Shown one piece after another: positions 56,881-64,000 of a DNA stretch of 64,000 nucleotides. A program made the position numbers and the translations under genes. The notes below the pieces were generated by a model, which had not been told where the DNA came from, searched no databases, and worked only from the letters and a program-made list of their open reading frames with translations. The stretch lies in the NCBI GenBank assembly GCA_021405325.1, contig QWII01000029.1:1-64000 (forward strand), written 5' to 3'. Each line of letters starts with the position of its first letter. Within the stretch, counting starts at the first letter, position 1. This DNA is from Caldilinea sp. CFX5. GTDB lineage: Bacteria; Chloroflexota; Anaerolineae; Caldilineales; Caldilineaceae.

Positions 56881-59388
56881 TCAACTGTTTTGTAAAATGG
56901 CGGCAAACTGCCGTTGGTATTCATCGATCAACTCGCCGGCGCGCGCCCGGTTATTGCCTTCGGCCAGCACTTCAAACTGCGGCTTATCCGGGTTCGGCGA
57001 GAGATGCACCCACTCACCATTGTCCAGATGAATTTTTAAGCCGTCGATGCTCTCAATGCGCCGGTCTTTGTACCGTTCGCTAAAGAGGCGCATCATCCGC
57101 CCCTTGGCTTCCCACGGGCAGGGCGCTGCGGCTTTGGCCAGGTACATGGGCGGCAAGTAACTCACCACCTGGCTCAGGGGCAACTGGCGCACGGCCAGAT
57201 ATTCAAGCAGGCGCGCCGTCGCCATCATGCCGTCAACGGTTGGATGAAAGTCGGGGAAGATAAAGTTGCCCGTCCCATCAATCGCCATGAGAATGCCGGC
57301 GTCATGAGCGGCGAGCATAAAGCGGTGCATGTGGTTGCCGATGCGCATCAGTTGACTCTGATGCCAGCCGGCAATGGTTTCAAAGGCGTTGGGCAGGGTG
57401 ATCAACCCTGCCACGGCGCGCCCAGGCTGGGCAAAAAGCCCCAATTCCATCATCAAGGCGGCGGTGGTAATATCACCGAGTGTATTGCCTTGCTCATCAA
57501 CCAGGAAAATCTTTTCGCCACCTACGTCGAACTGCACGCCCAGGTCGGCGCCCAGCGCCCGGACAATTTTAGAGACGCGCTCCTGGTTGGCCTTAAATTC
57601 GCTCTGGAGCATGGCCAGCTTATTTTCATCCATCCGCGCATTTAACTGCAACACATCGACGCCCAAACCATTGAGAACCGCCGAAAAGGTATCGGACGCC
57701 AGCCCGTGGGAGTAGTCAACCACAATTTTGAACTGCGCCTGGCGAATGCGCTGCCCATCGACATGGTGGAGAAAGCCTTGTGCATACTCCTGGATGGGGT
57801 TATTGGCATATTCGATCAGGCCAATCTCTTGGAGAAAGGAACGGCGGAAATCTTCGCGGAAGAAGTTGCGTTCGATCACCCGCTCTTCGGCGCTGTTCTG
57901 GTTCATGCCCTGGCCGTTCATAATGCGAATGTCCACCACCCGCTGGTCAAAGGGGCTGATACGCACATGAACGCCGGCGGAAGTGTCGCTGTGGGTGCGC
58001 ACAAAGTAGCGCGCCACCGGAATGGCGACTGTGCCCAGATCCCAGACATTGATGCCCGTGCTGGGCAGGCCGCTGACCATGGCGCGCTTCAACATGCGCG
58101 AACTGCGATGCACATCGCGGTTGATCGCCACAAAGCTCCCCTTGGGCAACATGGCGCCCAGCGCGGCGCTGAGTTTGGCGGCATATTCGGGCGTCAAGTC
58201 CACATTGACCACACCGGAGACGCCAAAGCGGCTAAAGAGCGAACGGCGCCCCTGTTCGCCCCAGATGATGCTCTCCTTGACAGTGGCCCCGTCATCGATC
58301 TGTTTGTGGGGCCACAACTTGACATCGGCATGGATGACACAGCCTTCGCCCAGGGCGCAGTTGTCGCCGATCACCACCCCTTCATAGATGACCACTTTGG
58401 GCTTGATCGTGCATTGACGGGTGATGGTGGCGCCGCGAATCTCACAATTTTCACCGATATAATTGTTGCGCCAGGCAATGCTGCGTTCAATCCGGCTATA
58501 GTTGTCAACGACCGTATTGTCCCGAATCACGCTGGGGCCGTAAATTTGGACATCGCCCTTGATCTTGACTTCGCTGCCCAAGTAAACCGGCCCAAAGAGT
58601 TGGGCGCTGGGGGCAATTTCCACATTCTCGCCGACCCAAATGCCGCCGCCGACATGAGCGCCAATCGGTTCCGCCAATTTTATCCGCCCATAGAGCAGAT
58701 CAGCCGTAGCCCGCTGATATTCGGCAATATTGCCCACATCACACCAATAGCCATCGGCAATGTGACCGTAGATGGCCAGGCGTTTTTGTAACATGGTTGG
58801 GAAGAGATCGTTAGAGAAATCATAGGGGACACCCGCCGGAATCAACGCCAGTGCAGCCGGTTCCAGGACATAGATCCCGGTATTGACTGTGTCCGAAATC
58901 AGTTCGGCCCAGCCCGGCTTTTCCAAAAAGCGGTCAATGTAGCCTTCTTCATTGGTGATGACGACGCCATATTCCAGCGGATTGGGCACATGGGTCAAGG
59001 TAATGGTGGCGAGGACCTGGCGTTCTTTATGCGTGCGGATAATGTGGGTCAGGTCAAAATCAGTCAAGGCATCGCCGCTGATCACCAGAAAGGTCTCATC
59101 CAGATAGGGCGCCGCATTTTTGACGCTGCCGGCCGTGCCGAGCGGAACATCCTCGATGACGTAGGTAATGTTCATGCCCAAATTGCTGCCGTCGCCAAAA
59201 AAGTCCTGAATGACCGAAGCCAGATAGCGGAGAGTGACGACAACATCGGTAATGCCGTGGCTCTTCAACAAATCCAGGATATGGCCCATCACCGGTTTGT
59301 TGACAATCGGCACCATCGGCTTGGGGCGCCCAATGGTCAATGGGCGAAGACGAGCGCCATCACCACCAGCCATGACGACTGCTTTCAT
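56881..59388 (-). CDS. Fused mannose-1-P guanylyltransferase/phosphomannomutase-like protein
   Basis: 835 residues. Residues 1-235 are a nucleotidyltransferase ([32 protein letters not shown]). About 250-370 form a left-handed beta-helix of hexapeptides ([18 protein letters not shown]). About 385-835 are a phosphohexomutase fold. The catalytic phosphoserine motif TASHNP is not seen; the matching places read [12 protein letters not shown] and RISPFDQ. The mutase part may therefore be regulatory or use a different residue. The natural role is probably nucleotide-sugar supply for cell-surface glycans. Confidence 0.85.
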   Translation of the reverse strand: MKAVVMAGGDGARLRPLTIGRPKPMVPIVNKPVMGHILDLLKSHGITDVVVTLRYLASVIQDFFGDGSNLGMNITYVIEDVPLGTAGSVKNAAPYLDETFLVISGDALTDFDLTHIIRTHKERQVLATITLTHVPNPLEYGVVITNEEGYIDRFLEKPGWAELISDTVNTGIYVLEPAALALIPAGVPYDFSNDLFPTMLQKRLAIYGHIADGYWCDVGNIAEYQRATADLLYGRIKLAEPIGAHVGGGIWVGENVEIAPSAQLFGPVYLGSEVKIKGDVQIYGPSVIRDNTVVDNYSRIERSIAWRNNYIGENCEIRGATITRQCTIKPKVVIYEGVVIGDNCALGEGCVIHADVKLWPHKQIDDGATVKESIIWGEQGRRSLFSRFGVSGVVNVDLTPEYAAKLSAALGAMLPKGSFVAINRDVHRSSRMLKRAMVSGLPSTGINVWDLGTVAIPVARYFVRTHSDTSAGVHVRISPFDQRVVDIRIMNGQGMNQNSAEERVIERNFFREDFRRSFLQEIGLIEYANNPIQEYAQGFLHHVDGQRIRQAQFKIVVDYSHGLASDTFSAVLNGLGVDVLQLNARMDENKLAMLQSEFKANQERVSKIVRALGADLGVQFDVGGEKIFLVDEQGNTLGDITTAALMMELGLFAQPGRAVAGLITLPNAFETIAGWHQSQLMRIGNHMHRFMLAAHDAGILMAIDGTGNFIFPDFHPTVDGMMATARLLEYLAVRQLPLSQVVSYLPPMYLAKAAAPCPWEAKGRMMRLFSERYKDRRIESIDGLKIHLDNGEWVHLSPNPDKPQFEVLAEGNNRARAGELIDEYQRQFAAILQNS

Positions 59389-59429
59389 TCGGGCGTACTC
59401 CTTTCGACGTAAGCGTAGAAAGATGGCTA

Positions 59430-60185
59430 TCAGACCGGAGGCCAGGGATAGTTACGGCGGTGGGGTTGCGGCGCAGGGTAACATGCGTTGCGAATCAACT
59501 GTTGCAGGCGGGTGAGCAAAGCGCTACGCTCCTCCTCACTCAGCAAGCGGCAAAGTTGCTGCGCTACCGTGCGCGCCGGATCGGTGAGCTGTTGGCGCAA
59601 GGTCTTGAGATCGGCCAGCCATTCGACTTCCACCGGCTCACCGCTAAACTCCCAGATCACCGTGCGCAACTTATATTCCGTGTGAAAACAGATGCCATGA
59701 TCAATGGCCCAGAGCCGTTCATCCGCGCCGATCAGACAATGACCACTTTTGCGGTCGGCGTTATTTACAATAAAGTCAAAGAGCGCAAGTTGGCGCAAGG
59801 AATCGGCAAAGCGCGCATCATCCTGCACCGTAAAATAGTGCTCCTCGGCATTATGATCGACATAAAATTGCACACTGCCCAGCCCACGGGTGCCCTCGCG
59901 CAGCACCGTCGGCGGCACCAGTTGCCAGCCCAGCGCGCGACAGATCACATAAGCGGCGGCTTCTCGTTTGCAGAGCGTGCCCCATTCAAAATCCCACAAC
60001 GGATTTTCGCCCCGTTGTGGTTTGTAGACCGCCGGCAGGGTCAACTCATCGTCGGCTACGGTAACGAGAAAGCTATGATTCGAACTATAGGGTAACAGCC
60101 CTTTCTCTTTAAGAACACCGCTTGCTAAGGTGCGCAAGACCTGCTCTTCCGTCAATGGGATTGATTCACTCATGGACGTGGTCAT
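59430..60185 (-). CDS. SCO1664-family protein (PI3/4-kinase-like)
   Basis: About 251 residues, of the SCO1664 family named from Streptomyces. It has a kinase-like core: [20 protein letters not shown] (possible nucleotide-binding Lys), [20 protein letters not shown], the catalytic-loop-like [18 protein letters not shown] and the DHG motif [11 protein letters not shown]. The substrate is unknown. The start at 60185 is chosen because it lies five bases after the ancestral stop of the DUF3090 gene; 60173 is an alternative. It forms a trio with the next two genes. Confidence 0.85.
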   Translation of the reverse strand: MTTSMSESIPLTEEQVLRTLASGVLKEKGLLPYSSNHSFLVTVADDELTLPAVYKPQRGENPLWDFEWGTLCKREAAAYVICRALGWQLVPPTVLREGTRGLGSVQFYVDHNAEEHYFTVQDDARFADSLRQLALFDFIVNNADRKSGHCLIGADERLWAIDHGICFHTEYKLRTVIWEFSGEPVEVEWLADLKTLRQQLTDPARTVAQQLCRLLSEEERSALLTRLQQLIRNACYPAPQPHRRNYPWPPV

Positions 60186-60190
60186 CCTAT

Positions 60191-60257
60191 TCAAAAGATA
60201 ACCAGCCCGCGCCTAGCCGCGGCTAGGCGCGGGCTTGGTAGTTACCTCAAAAGATAA
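60191..60257. mobile_element. Palindromic insert at the DUF3090-SCO1664 junction
   Basis: TCAAAAGATAA is present at 60191-60201 and 60247-60257. Between them is the perfect 32-nt palindrome 60204-60235 (AGCCCGCGCCTAGCCG plus its complement), followed by TTGGTAGTTACC. On the minus strand the terminus is TAACTACCAAGCCC next to the direct repeat. One repeat copy contains the DUF3090 stop codon. Confidence 0.75.
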
Positions 60258-60798
60258 TTGGCATTGCCTGCCCATCTGTGCGTGAACAGAAGTGACCGCT
60301 ACGGTCGATTGGGCGGTTACAGAGCGGGCAGATGGGGCGACCCTGCCCGATCACCTCCAATGCATGTTCACTCATGGCGCGCATCTGTTCACGGCTGGCG
60401 ACAAAGCGCACGCCCGGCACATCATCCCGGCTGGGATCGACAAATTGGTTTTCTTCATTCACCATCAGCGCTTTGGCGATCAACCAGATTTTATCCTCAT
60501 CTTCGTCGTAGCCAATGCTTAATTGTCCCACGCGAAAGAGCGGATCCATGGGATGTTCAGGGCGCAATGCTTTTTTGCCGCGTGCGCTGCCGGCCGGAAC
60601 CGGGTGTGTCTTTTCCAGCTCTTCGAGTAATTGTAAAACACTAACGGCAAGCGTGCCAACATCATGTTTTTCCATGACAATGCTCACCAGTTGCGAACCG
60701 GCGCGCGCTTGCAGGAAAAAGGTGCGGTGACCAGGTTCGCCAATCGCATCAGCGATAATATGTTGAACAGGATTGAGATCATAGAGATAGTTGGCCAT
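60247..60798 (-). CDS. DUF3090 family protein
   Basis: 183 residues of the DUF3090/SCO1663 family. It has an N-terminal beta-rich region ([20 protein letters not shown]) and [17 protein letters not shown]. It ends with a small zinc-binding module [15 protein letters not shown]. In Actinobacteria it lies with the SCO1664 protein and a histidine phosphatase, as here. The function is unknown; the set may modify a small phosphorylated metabolite, but that is a guess. Confidence 0.88.
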   Translation of the reverse strand: MANYLYDLNPVQHIIADAIGEPGHRTFFLQARAGSQLVSIVMEKHDVGTLAVSVLQLLEELEKTHPVPAGSARGKKALRPEHPMDPLFRVGQLSIGYDEDEDKIWLIAKALMVNEENQFVDPSRDDVPGVRFVASREQMRAMSEHALEVIGQGRPICPLCNRPIDRSGHFCSRTDGQAMPIIF

Positions 60799-60875
60799 AG
60801 GCGCTTCACACTCACTTCACAGACAGCAGGAATCTTTCGCTATAACTACTAAATTTTTTCATTCTCGGCAGTTGC

Positions 60876-61075
60876 CTGATGTGTAAATAACAGGGATTTT
60901 ACCGATTACGCCGATTAACGAATAGAAAAATCTGTGAAATCCCTGTTGCATTTTCATCGTTTGTGGCGTCCTCAGACATGATGCCTGATGTGTAAATAGA
61001 ACCCCGCACGTCGTCAGGGGCCGACCCGCTAACGCTAGGCGGTTCTGTTTTCATCCTTTGTGGCGCCGCCAAGAC
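60876..61075. repeat. Tandem duplication of a gene tail with swapped hairpins
   Basis: Two units of about 108 bases share the stretch CATGTCT...GCCACAAASGATGAAAA (minus strand) and the end ATTTACACATCAGGCA. Between those constant parts one unit (60891-60947) carries a hairpin ACAGGGATTT/AAATCCCTGT and the other (60999-61047) a hairpin near AGAACC/GGTTCT. The second contains the stop codon of the phosphatase gene. Confidence 0.65.
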
Positions 61076-61718
61076 ATGTGACCTGTTCCGTCTTAATTTC
61101 TAATTTCGTCAATGTTGGCCGGTAGTTGACCCCCAAGACCGACGGCACCTGCCCAAAGAAGGCCAGAACACTTACCGACGCCGTGCTGATAATCACCCGT
61201 TGAAAGAGATCCAGCGGCGTTCCCAAGTAGTGCGCCACGGTCGTGCGAATGACATCGCCATGACTGAAGAGGGCGACGACCTGATTGGGGTGGGCATCGC
61301 GAATGCGCTCAATGGCGCTGATCGCCCGGCTCTGCACTTCGCGTAACGTTTCGCCACGGGGAAAGCGAAAGGTGCTTGGGTGATGTTGGACAAGCTGCCA
61401 TTCGGGCAACTTGGCCAGCTCTTTGAGATGACCGGCCTGCCACTCGCCGTAATCGACTTCCAACAACCCCGGCTCAACTGTCACCGGCAGGGCGAGCGCC
61501 GCGGCCAATGGCTGCGCCGTTTGGAGACACCGATCAAGCGGACTTGAGTAGATTGCCGCCAATGGTTGATCGCGTAATAGATGAGCCAACTCCTGCGCTT
61601 GCTGAAGCCCCTTTTCATTCAGATGCACGCCGGGTGAACGGCCTGCCAAGCGATCCGTGCCCACCCAATCGTTCTCACCGTGGCGAATCAGCAGCATATA
61701 AGTTGTTGGTTGACTCAT
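61035..61718 (-). CDS. Histidine phosphatase family protein (MSMEG_4193-type)
   Basis: 227 residues. The phosphohistidine motif [10 protein letters not shown] is at residues 9-18, with a second His in [17 protein letters not shown] and [17 protein letters not shown] in between. It is broadly phosphoglycerate-mutase-like. The short start at 61718 has GGAG upstream; the longer frame would translate the 61753 repeat. It leads the trio with DUF3090 and SCO1664. Its last codons come from a hairpin within a tandem duplication. Confidence 0.88.
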   Translation of the reverse strand: MSQPTTYMLLIRHGENDWVGTDRLAGRSPGVHLNEKGLQQAQELAHLLRDQPLAAIYSSPLDRCLQTAQPLAAALALPVTVEPGLLEVDYGEWQAGHLKELAKLPEWQLVQHHPSTFRFPRGETLREVQSRAISAIERIRDAHPNQVVALFSHGDVIRTTVAHYLGTPLDLFQRVIISTASVSVLAFFGQVPSVLGVNYRPTLTKLEIKTEQVTCLGGATKDENRTA

Positions 61719-61752
61719 CCCTACTCCCTCAAGTTGCTTTTGGTGACTGTTG

Positions 61753-61807
61753 TTGGTTGACGAATGCGCTGGTTGAGCTTGTCGAAACCGCCGCATTCGT
61801 CAACCAA
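61753..61807. repeat. Inverted repeat, GAGCTTGTCGA-loop family
   Basis: TTGGTTGACGAATGCG (61753-61768) and its complement (61792-61807) with an inner GGTT/AACC stem and the loop GAGCTTGTCGA. Confidence 0.8.
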
Positions 61808-61979
61808 TGAATACACCCCAGCATAACACAGGTCACAATGGCAAGAAGTGGCAAAACTTACCGTCTACTGGCGGGTGATCGGAGCGAACGGCCTGCAAGA
61901 GATTGTCGATCAACCGCACCCATGCTATACTAGCCATAAAACTTAGCACGACTTATTTTAGCCGCAGTACGCACCCTCT

Positions 61980-63575
61980 ATGATACGCATAAATGTGATT
62001 TTCGACAAACATTACGCAAGGGCTTGGACAGCTTGCGCAATTGCCGGCGCTTTGTTGCTCTTGCTCTTCTTGTTGGCAGCCTGTGGTGGTGATGAAACGG
62101 TCGATCCCCTGACCCGCTATGCGCCGGCCATGCGCCCGGAGTTTGAGGGACAACTGACAACGTTGACGCAGTTGCCCCGTTATGATATTACCGTCACCGT
62201 CAATCTCATCTCGGCGACGCTGATTGGGGAACAGCAGGTGCATCTGGTTAATACCAGCCCTGACCCTTGGCGCAGCCTGGTTTTTCGCCTGTACCCCATG
62301 CTCAACCAATACAACGGCGGGTTGCAAAATGTGATGGTCATCCACCGCGCCGCCATTAACGGCAAGACGATCAATGTCTCGTACCTGGCCGGCAATAGCG
62401 CCATTGAATTACTCTTGCCCGAAATGTTGCGTCCCAATGAGGCTGTGCAGGTGACCCTGCGTTGGCGGATCAACATTCCCAAGTGGGCCGACCAGAGCCG
62501 GGTCTACGTCCTCTTCGGTCAAAGCCAGCAGATGACCAGTTTGCCGCTCTTCTACCCGTCATTGGCCGTCTACAAACCGTTGCGGGGCGTCCAGGTGGGA
62601 ACATGGTGGCAGGATACCGGTACGGCGCGCGGCGATGCGGCCTTTAATGTCGCTTCCCTGTTTGCCGTTACAGCAACCATGTCGTCTGATCTAGTCCCTG
62701 TCGCCAGCGGCACCTTGATCACTTCAACCGTGCTTGGCGACGGGCAGACGCGCCATCGCTGGGTGACAGGGCCATCGCGCGAATTTCTGTTGCATCTCAG
62801 CCCAATCTTCGGTTCGACTACGGTGGAAGCCTATGGTACGCAAGTGACCAGCTACTGGCTGCCGGGGCAGGAAGCCGCCGGTCGCGCCGCGCTGAACTAT
62901 GCGGTGGCGGCCTTGCGCATCTTTAGCGACCTCTTTGGCCCCTACCCCTTTCGTGATATGCGGGTGGCGCCGGCGCCCTTAAATTATCGGGGCATGGAGT
63001 ACCCACAGGTTAGCCTGATTGGTGTGGAAACCTATGATCAGTATCGTGACGCGTTGGAAATATTGGTGGTGCACGAGGTGGCCCATCAGTGGTGGTATCA
63101 GATGGTGCATAATGACCCGGTGAATGAGCCGTGGCTGGATGAAGCCTTGGCCGAATATGGGGTGAAACTCTATATGGAGCAGGTCTACGGCGGCGATAAC
63201 CCGGTCATCTTGCAGGAGAAACGCTGGCAAGTGCCCATCACCACCATCAAAGGTCAGGGCGGCGACCGGCCGTTGCATCAAGGGGTCGGTGAATTTGCCT
63301 CTGATCCGCAGTATGAGACCATTATTTACGGCAAAGGCGCCCTCTTTTATGACGCCCTGCGCCAGGCCCTCGGCCCACGGCGCTTCCAACGCTTTTTGCA
63401 GGATTACTTGCAGGAACACATGTACCAGATCGTCACGACTGAAGATTGGCGGGTTGCTCTGCAAAAGCTCAACACGCCGGAGGTGGAGGTGCTCTACGAT
63501 GCCTGGGTCAAACGCCCGCCCCTTCTCCCGCCCACGCCAACGGCAACGCCCGCCGCCCAGGCCGGCAATCCGTAA
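61980..63575 (+). CDS. M1-family-like metallopeptidase lipoprotein
   Basis: 531 residues. The signal ends at LLAAC (Cys35), so it is membrane-anchored outside. The gluzincin site is complete: HEVAH at 365-369 and Glu388 exactly 18 residues after the second His (EPWLDEALAEYG). The upstream GMEYPQVSLIG stands where aminopeptidase N has GAMEN. The C-terminal part is shorter than in APN. It likely cleaves peptides for nutrition. It ends with a Pro/Thr-rich tail. No substrate can be given. Confidence 0.9.
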   Translation: MIRINVIFDKHYARAWTACAIAGALLLLLFLLAACGGDETVDPLTRYAPAMRPEFEGQLTTLTQLPRYDITVTVNLISATLIGEQQVHLVNTSPDPWRSLVFRLYPMLNQYNGGLQNVMVIHRAAINGKTINVSYLAGNSAIELLLPEMLRPNEAVQVTLRWRINIPKWADQSRVYVLFGQSQQMTSLPLFYPSLAVYKPLRGVQVGTWWQDTGTARGDAAFNVASLFAVTATMSSDLVPVASGTLITSTVLGDGQTRHRWVTGPSREFLLHLSPIFGSTTVEAYGTQVTSYWLPGQEAAGRAALNYAVAALRIFSDLFGPYPFRDMRVAPAPLNYRGMEYPQVSLIGVETYDQYRDALEILVVHEVAHQWWYQMVHNDPVNEPWLDEALAEYGVKLYMEQVYGGDNPVILQEKRWQVPITTIKGQGGDRPLHQGVGEFASDPQYETIIYGKGALFYDALRQALGPRRFQRFLQDYLQEHMYQIVTTEDWRVALQKLNTPEVEVLYDAWVKRPPLLPPTPTATPAAQAGNP

Positions 63576-63581
63576 AAAAGT

Positions 63582-63638
63582 GGGCTAGCGCTGGTACGTT
63601 GGTTGAGCTTGTCGAAACCAACGTACCAGCGCCAGCCC
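63582..63638. repeat. Inverted repeat, GAGCTTGTCGA-loop family
   Basis: 23-nt arms (63582-63604, 63616-63638) with one mismatch and the loop GAGCTTGTCGA. It fills the whole gap between two convergent genes, so it may end both transcripts. Confidence 0.8.
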
Positions 63639-63639
63639 C

Positions 63640-63864
63640 TTACCGATAGCGATACGTATACCGCTCCGCCTGGCGGTAGGCCTGGTAGGCCGCGAGCAGG
63701 TGAAAGACCCAGCCCAACAGCCCGGCGGTGCCGATCCAGAAACCGGGGGTGACGATCAACCAGAAGATGCCCCACAAGAAGCGCCCGTTGTAAATCTGGC
63801 CGATCCCCGGCACAATTAAACTTAAGACGGCAGCAATGCCTGGATTTTTTTCGTGATAGTTCAT
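63640..63864 (-). CDS. TM2-domain membrane protein
   Basis: About 74 residues. Two membrane helices (AAVLSLIVPGIGQIYNGRFL then IFWLIVTPGFWIGTAGLLGW) with the GxGQxYNGR turn typical of TM2 domains. It has a charged Arg/Tyr-rich tail (QAERYTYRYR). The ATG at 63864 follows GGAG by six bases; 63867 or 63876 are possible. The function is unknown. Confidence 0.75.
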   Translation of the reverse strand: MNYHEKNPGIAAVLSLIVPGIGQIYNGRFLWGIFWLIVTPGFWIGTAGLLGWVFHLLAAYQAYRQAERYTYRYR

Positions 63865-63881
63865 CATTTTCTCCATTTGTC

Positions 63882-63976
63882 TAACGCTTTCGCCGCTCAT
63901 AGCCGGTCCGTGACCGGCGCCGGCGTTGCGGGCGCCGGGAACCTTTAAGTGCGACTACGAGCAGGCCGAAGCGTTA
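63882..63976. mobile_element. Palindromic element, copy E (diverged)
   Basis: The 95-nt stretch has outer ends TAACGCTT and AAGCGTTA and the core TAGCCGGTCCGTGACCGGCG shared with copies A and B. The right half is diverged (GCGACTACGAGCAGG). No clean direct repeat was found because the window ends nearby. Confidence 0.55.
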
Positions 63977-64000
63977 TAGCAAGCACAGCGCCCAAAGCGC

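Noticed and set aside
57706..58791. 361-codon open frame antisense to the GMP/PMM-like gene
   Set aside because: Shadow frame; the sense protein has intact nucleotidyltransferase and hexapeptide motifs.

Overview
The window looks like chromosomal DNA of a bacterium from the phylum Chloroflexota, most likely an Anaerolineae/Caldilineales-type filamentous lineage. That placement is an inference. It rests on protein flavour (a PHA synthase with a PhaE-like partner, Pro/Thr-rich surface lipoproteins, a class A PBP with a long C-terminal extension, and a histidine phosphatase/DUF3090/SCO1664 trio shared with Actinobacteria), on moderately GC-rich coding DNA, and on several lipoproteins and sorted membrane proteins without outer-membrane proteins. 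There is no rRNA, prophage or CRISPR; one tRNA-Leu(CAA) is present.

Layout. 0-9.5 kb: sigma factor, membrane-fused spermidine-synthase-like protein with an overlapping partner, a candidate small RNA, a TrmH-type RNA methyltransferase, an AAA ATPase/PD-(D/E)XK protein, and a nagA-nnrE operon. 9.8-14.8 kb: a complete polyhydroxybutyrate locus (small PhaE-like/phasin, phaE, phaC, reductase, thiolase). 14.8-19.5 kb: rsfS, a four-cyclic-nucleotide-domain membrane protein and an SH3b lipoprotein. 20-25.6 kb: tRNA-Leu, ECF sigma/anti-sigma pair followed by fpg, a tandem DsbA-like lipoprotein, an orphan transposase-type HTH. 26-34.4 kb: a receiver-like protein, sthA, PBP1A, a PH-like membrane protein, a GT2 glycosyltransferase, a CPBP protease. 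34.4-36.7 kb: etfBA with a strong upstream promoter and short terminated leader. 36.8-43.9 kb: metal-related block (Met-rich secreted protein, ChrA, an MFS exporter, and a csoR-copZ-copA operon with a readable CsoR operator). 44.2-51.3 kb: APH(6)-like kinase, CNNM/CBS protein, an asymmetric heterodimeric ABC exporter and a PIG-L homologue lacking its metal motif. 51.4-55.2 kb: peptide/nickel-type ABC importer without ATPases. 55.2-61.7 kb: CDF transporter, tsaE, fused GMP/PMM-like protein, SCO1664 protein, DUF3090 protein, histidine phosphatase. 62-64 kb: M1-like metallopeptidase lipoprotein and a TM2 protein.

The most unusual signal is not a gene. Almost every intergenic gap carries a long, near-perfect inverted repeat. 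One family shares a terminus close to TAACTACCAAGCCC and lies directly beside 7-11 bp direct repeats. At two operon junctions (52260-52434 and 60191-60257) the direct repeat carries the stop codon, or the overlapping stop/start, of the flanking genes. Removing the insert plus one repeat copy restores an ordinary tight gene junction. This looks like a palindromic element that inserts at gene boundaries without breaking either gene. A second family has the loop GAGCYTGTCGA, and one copy of it lies in frame inside copA. Other gaps hold hairpins with unrelated, sometimes microsatellite-like arms.
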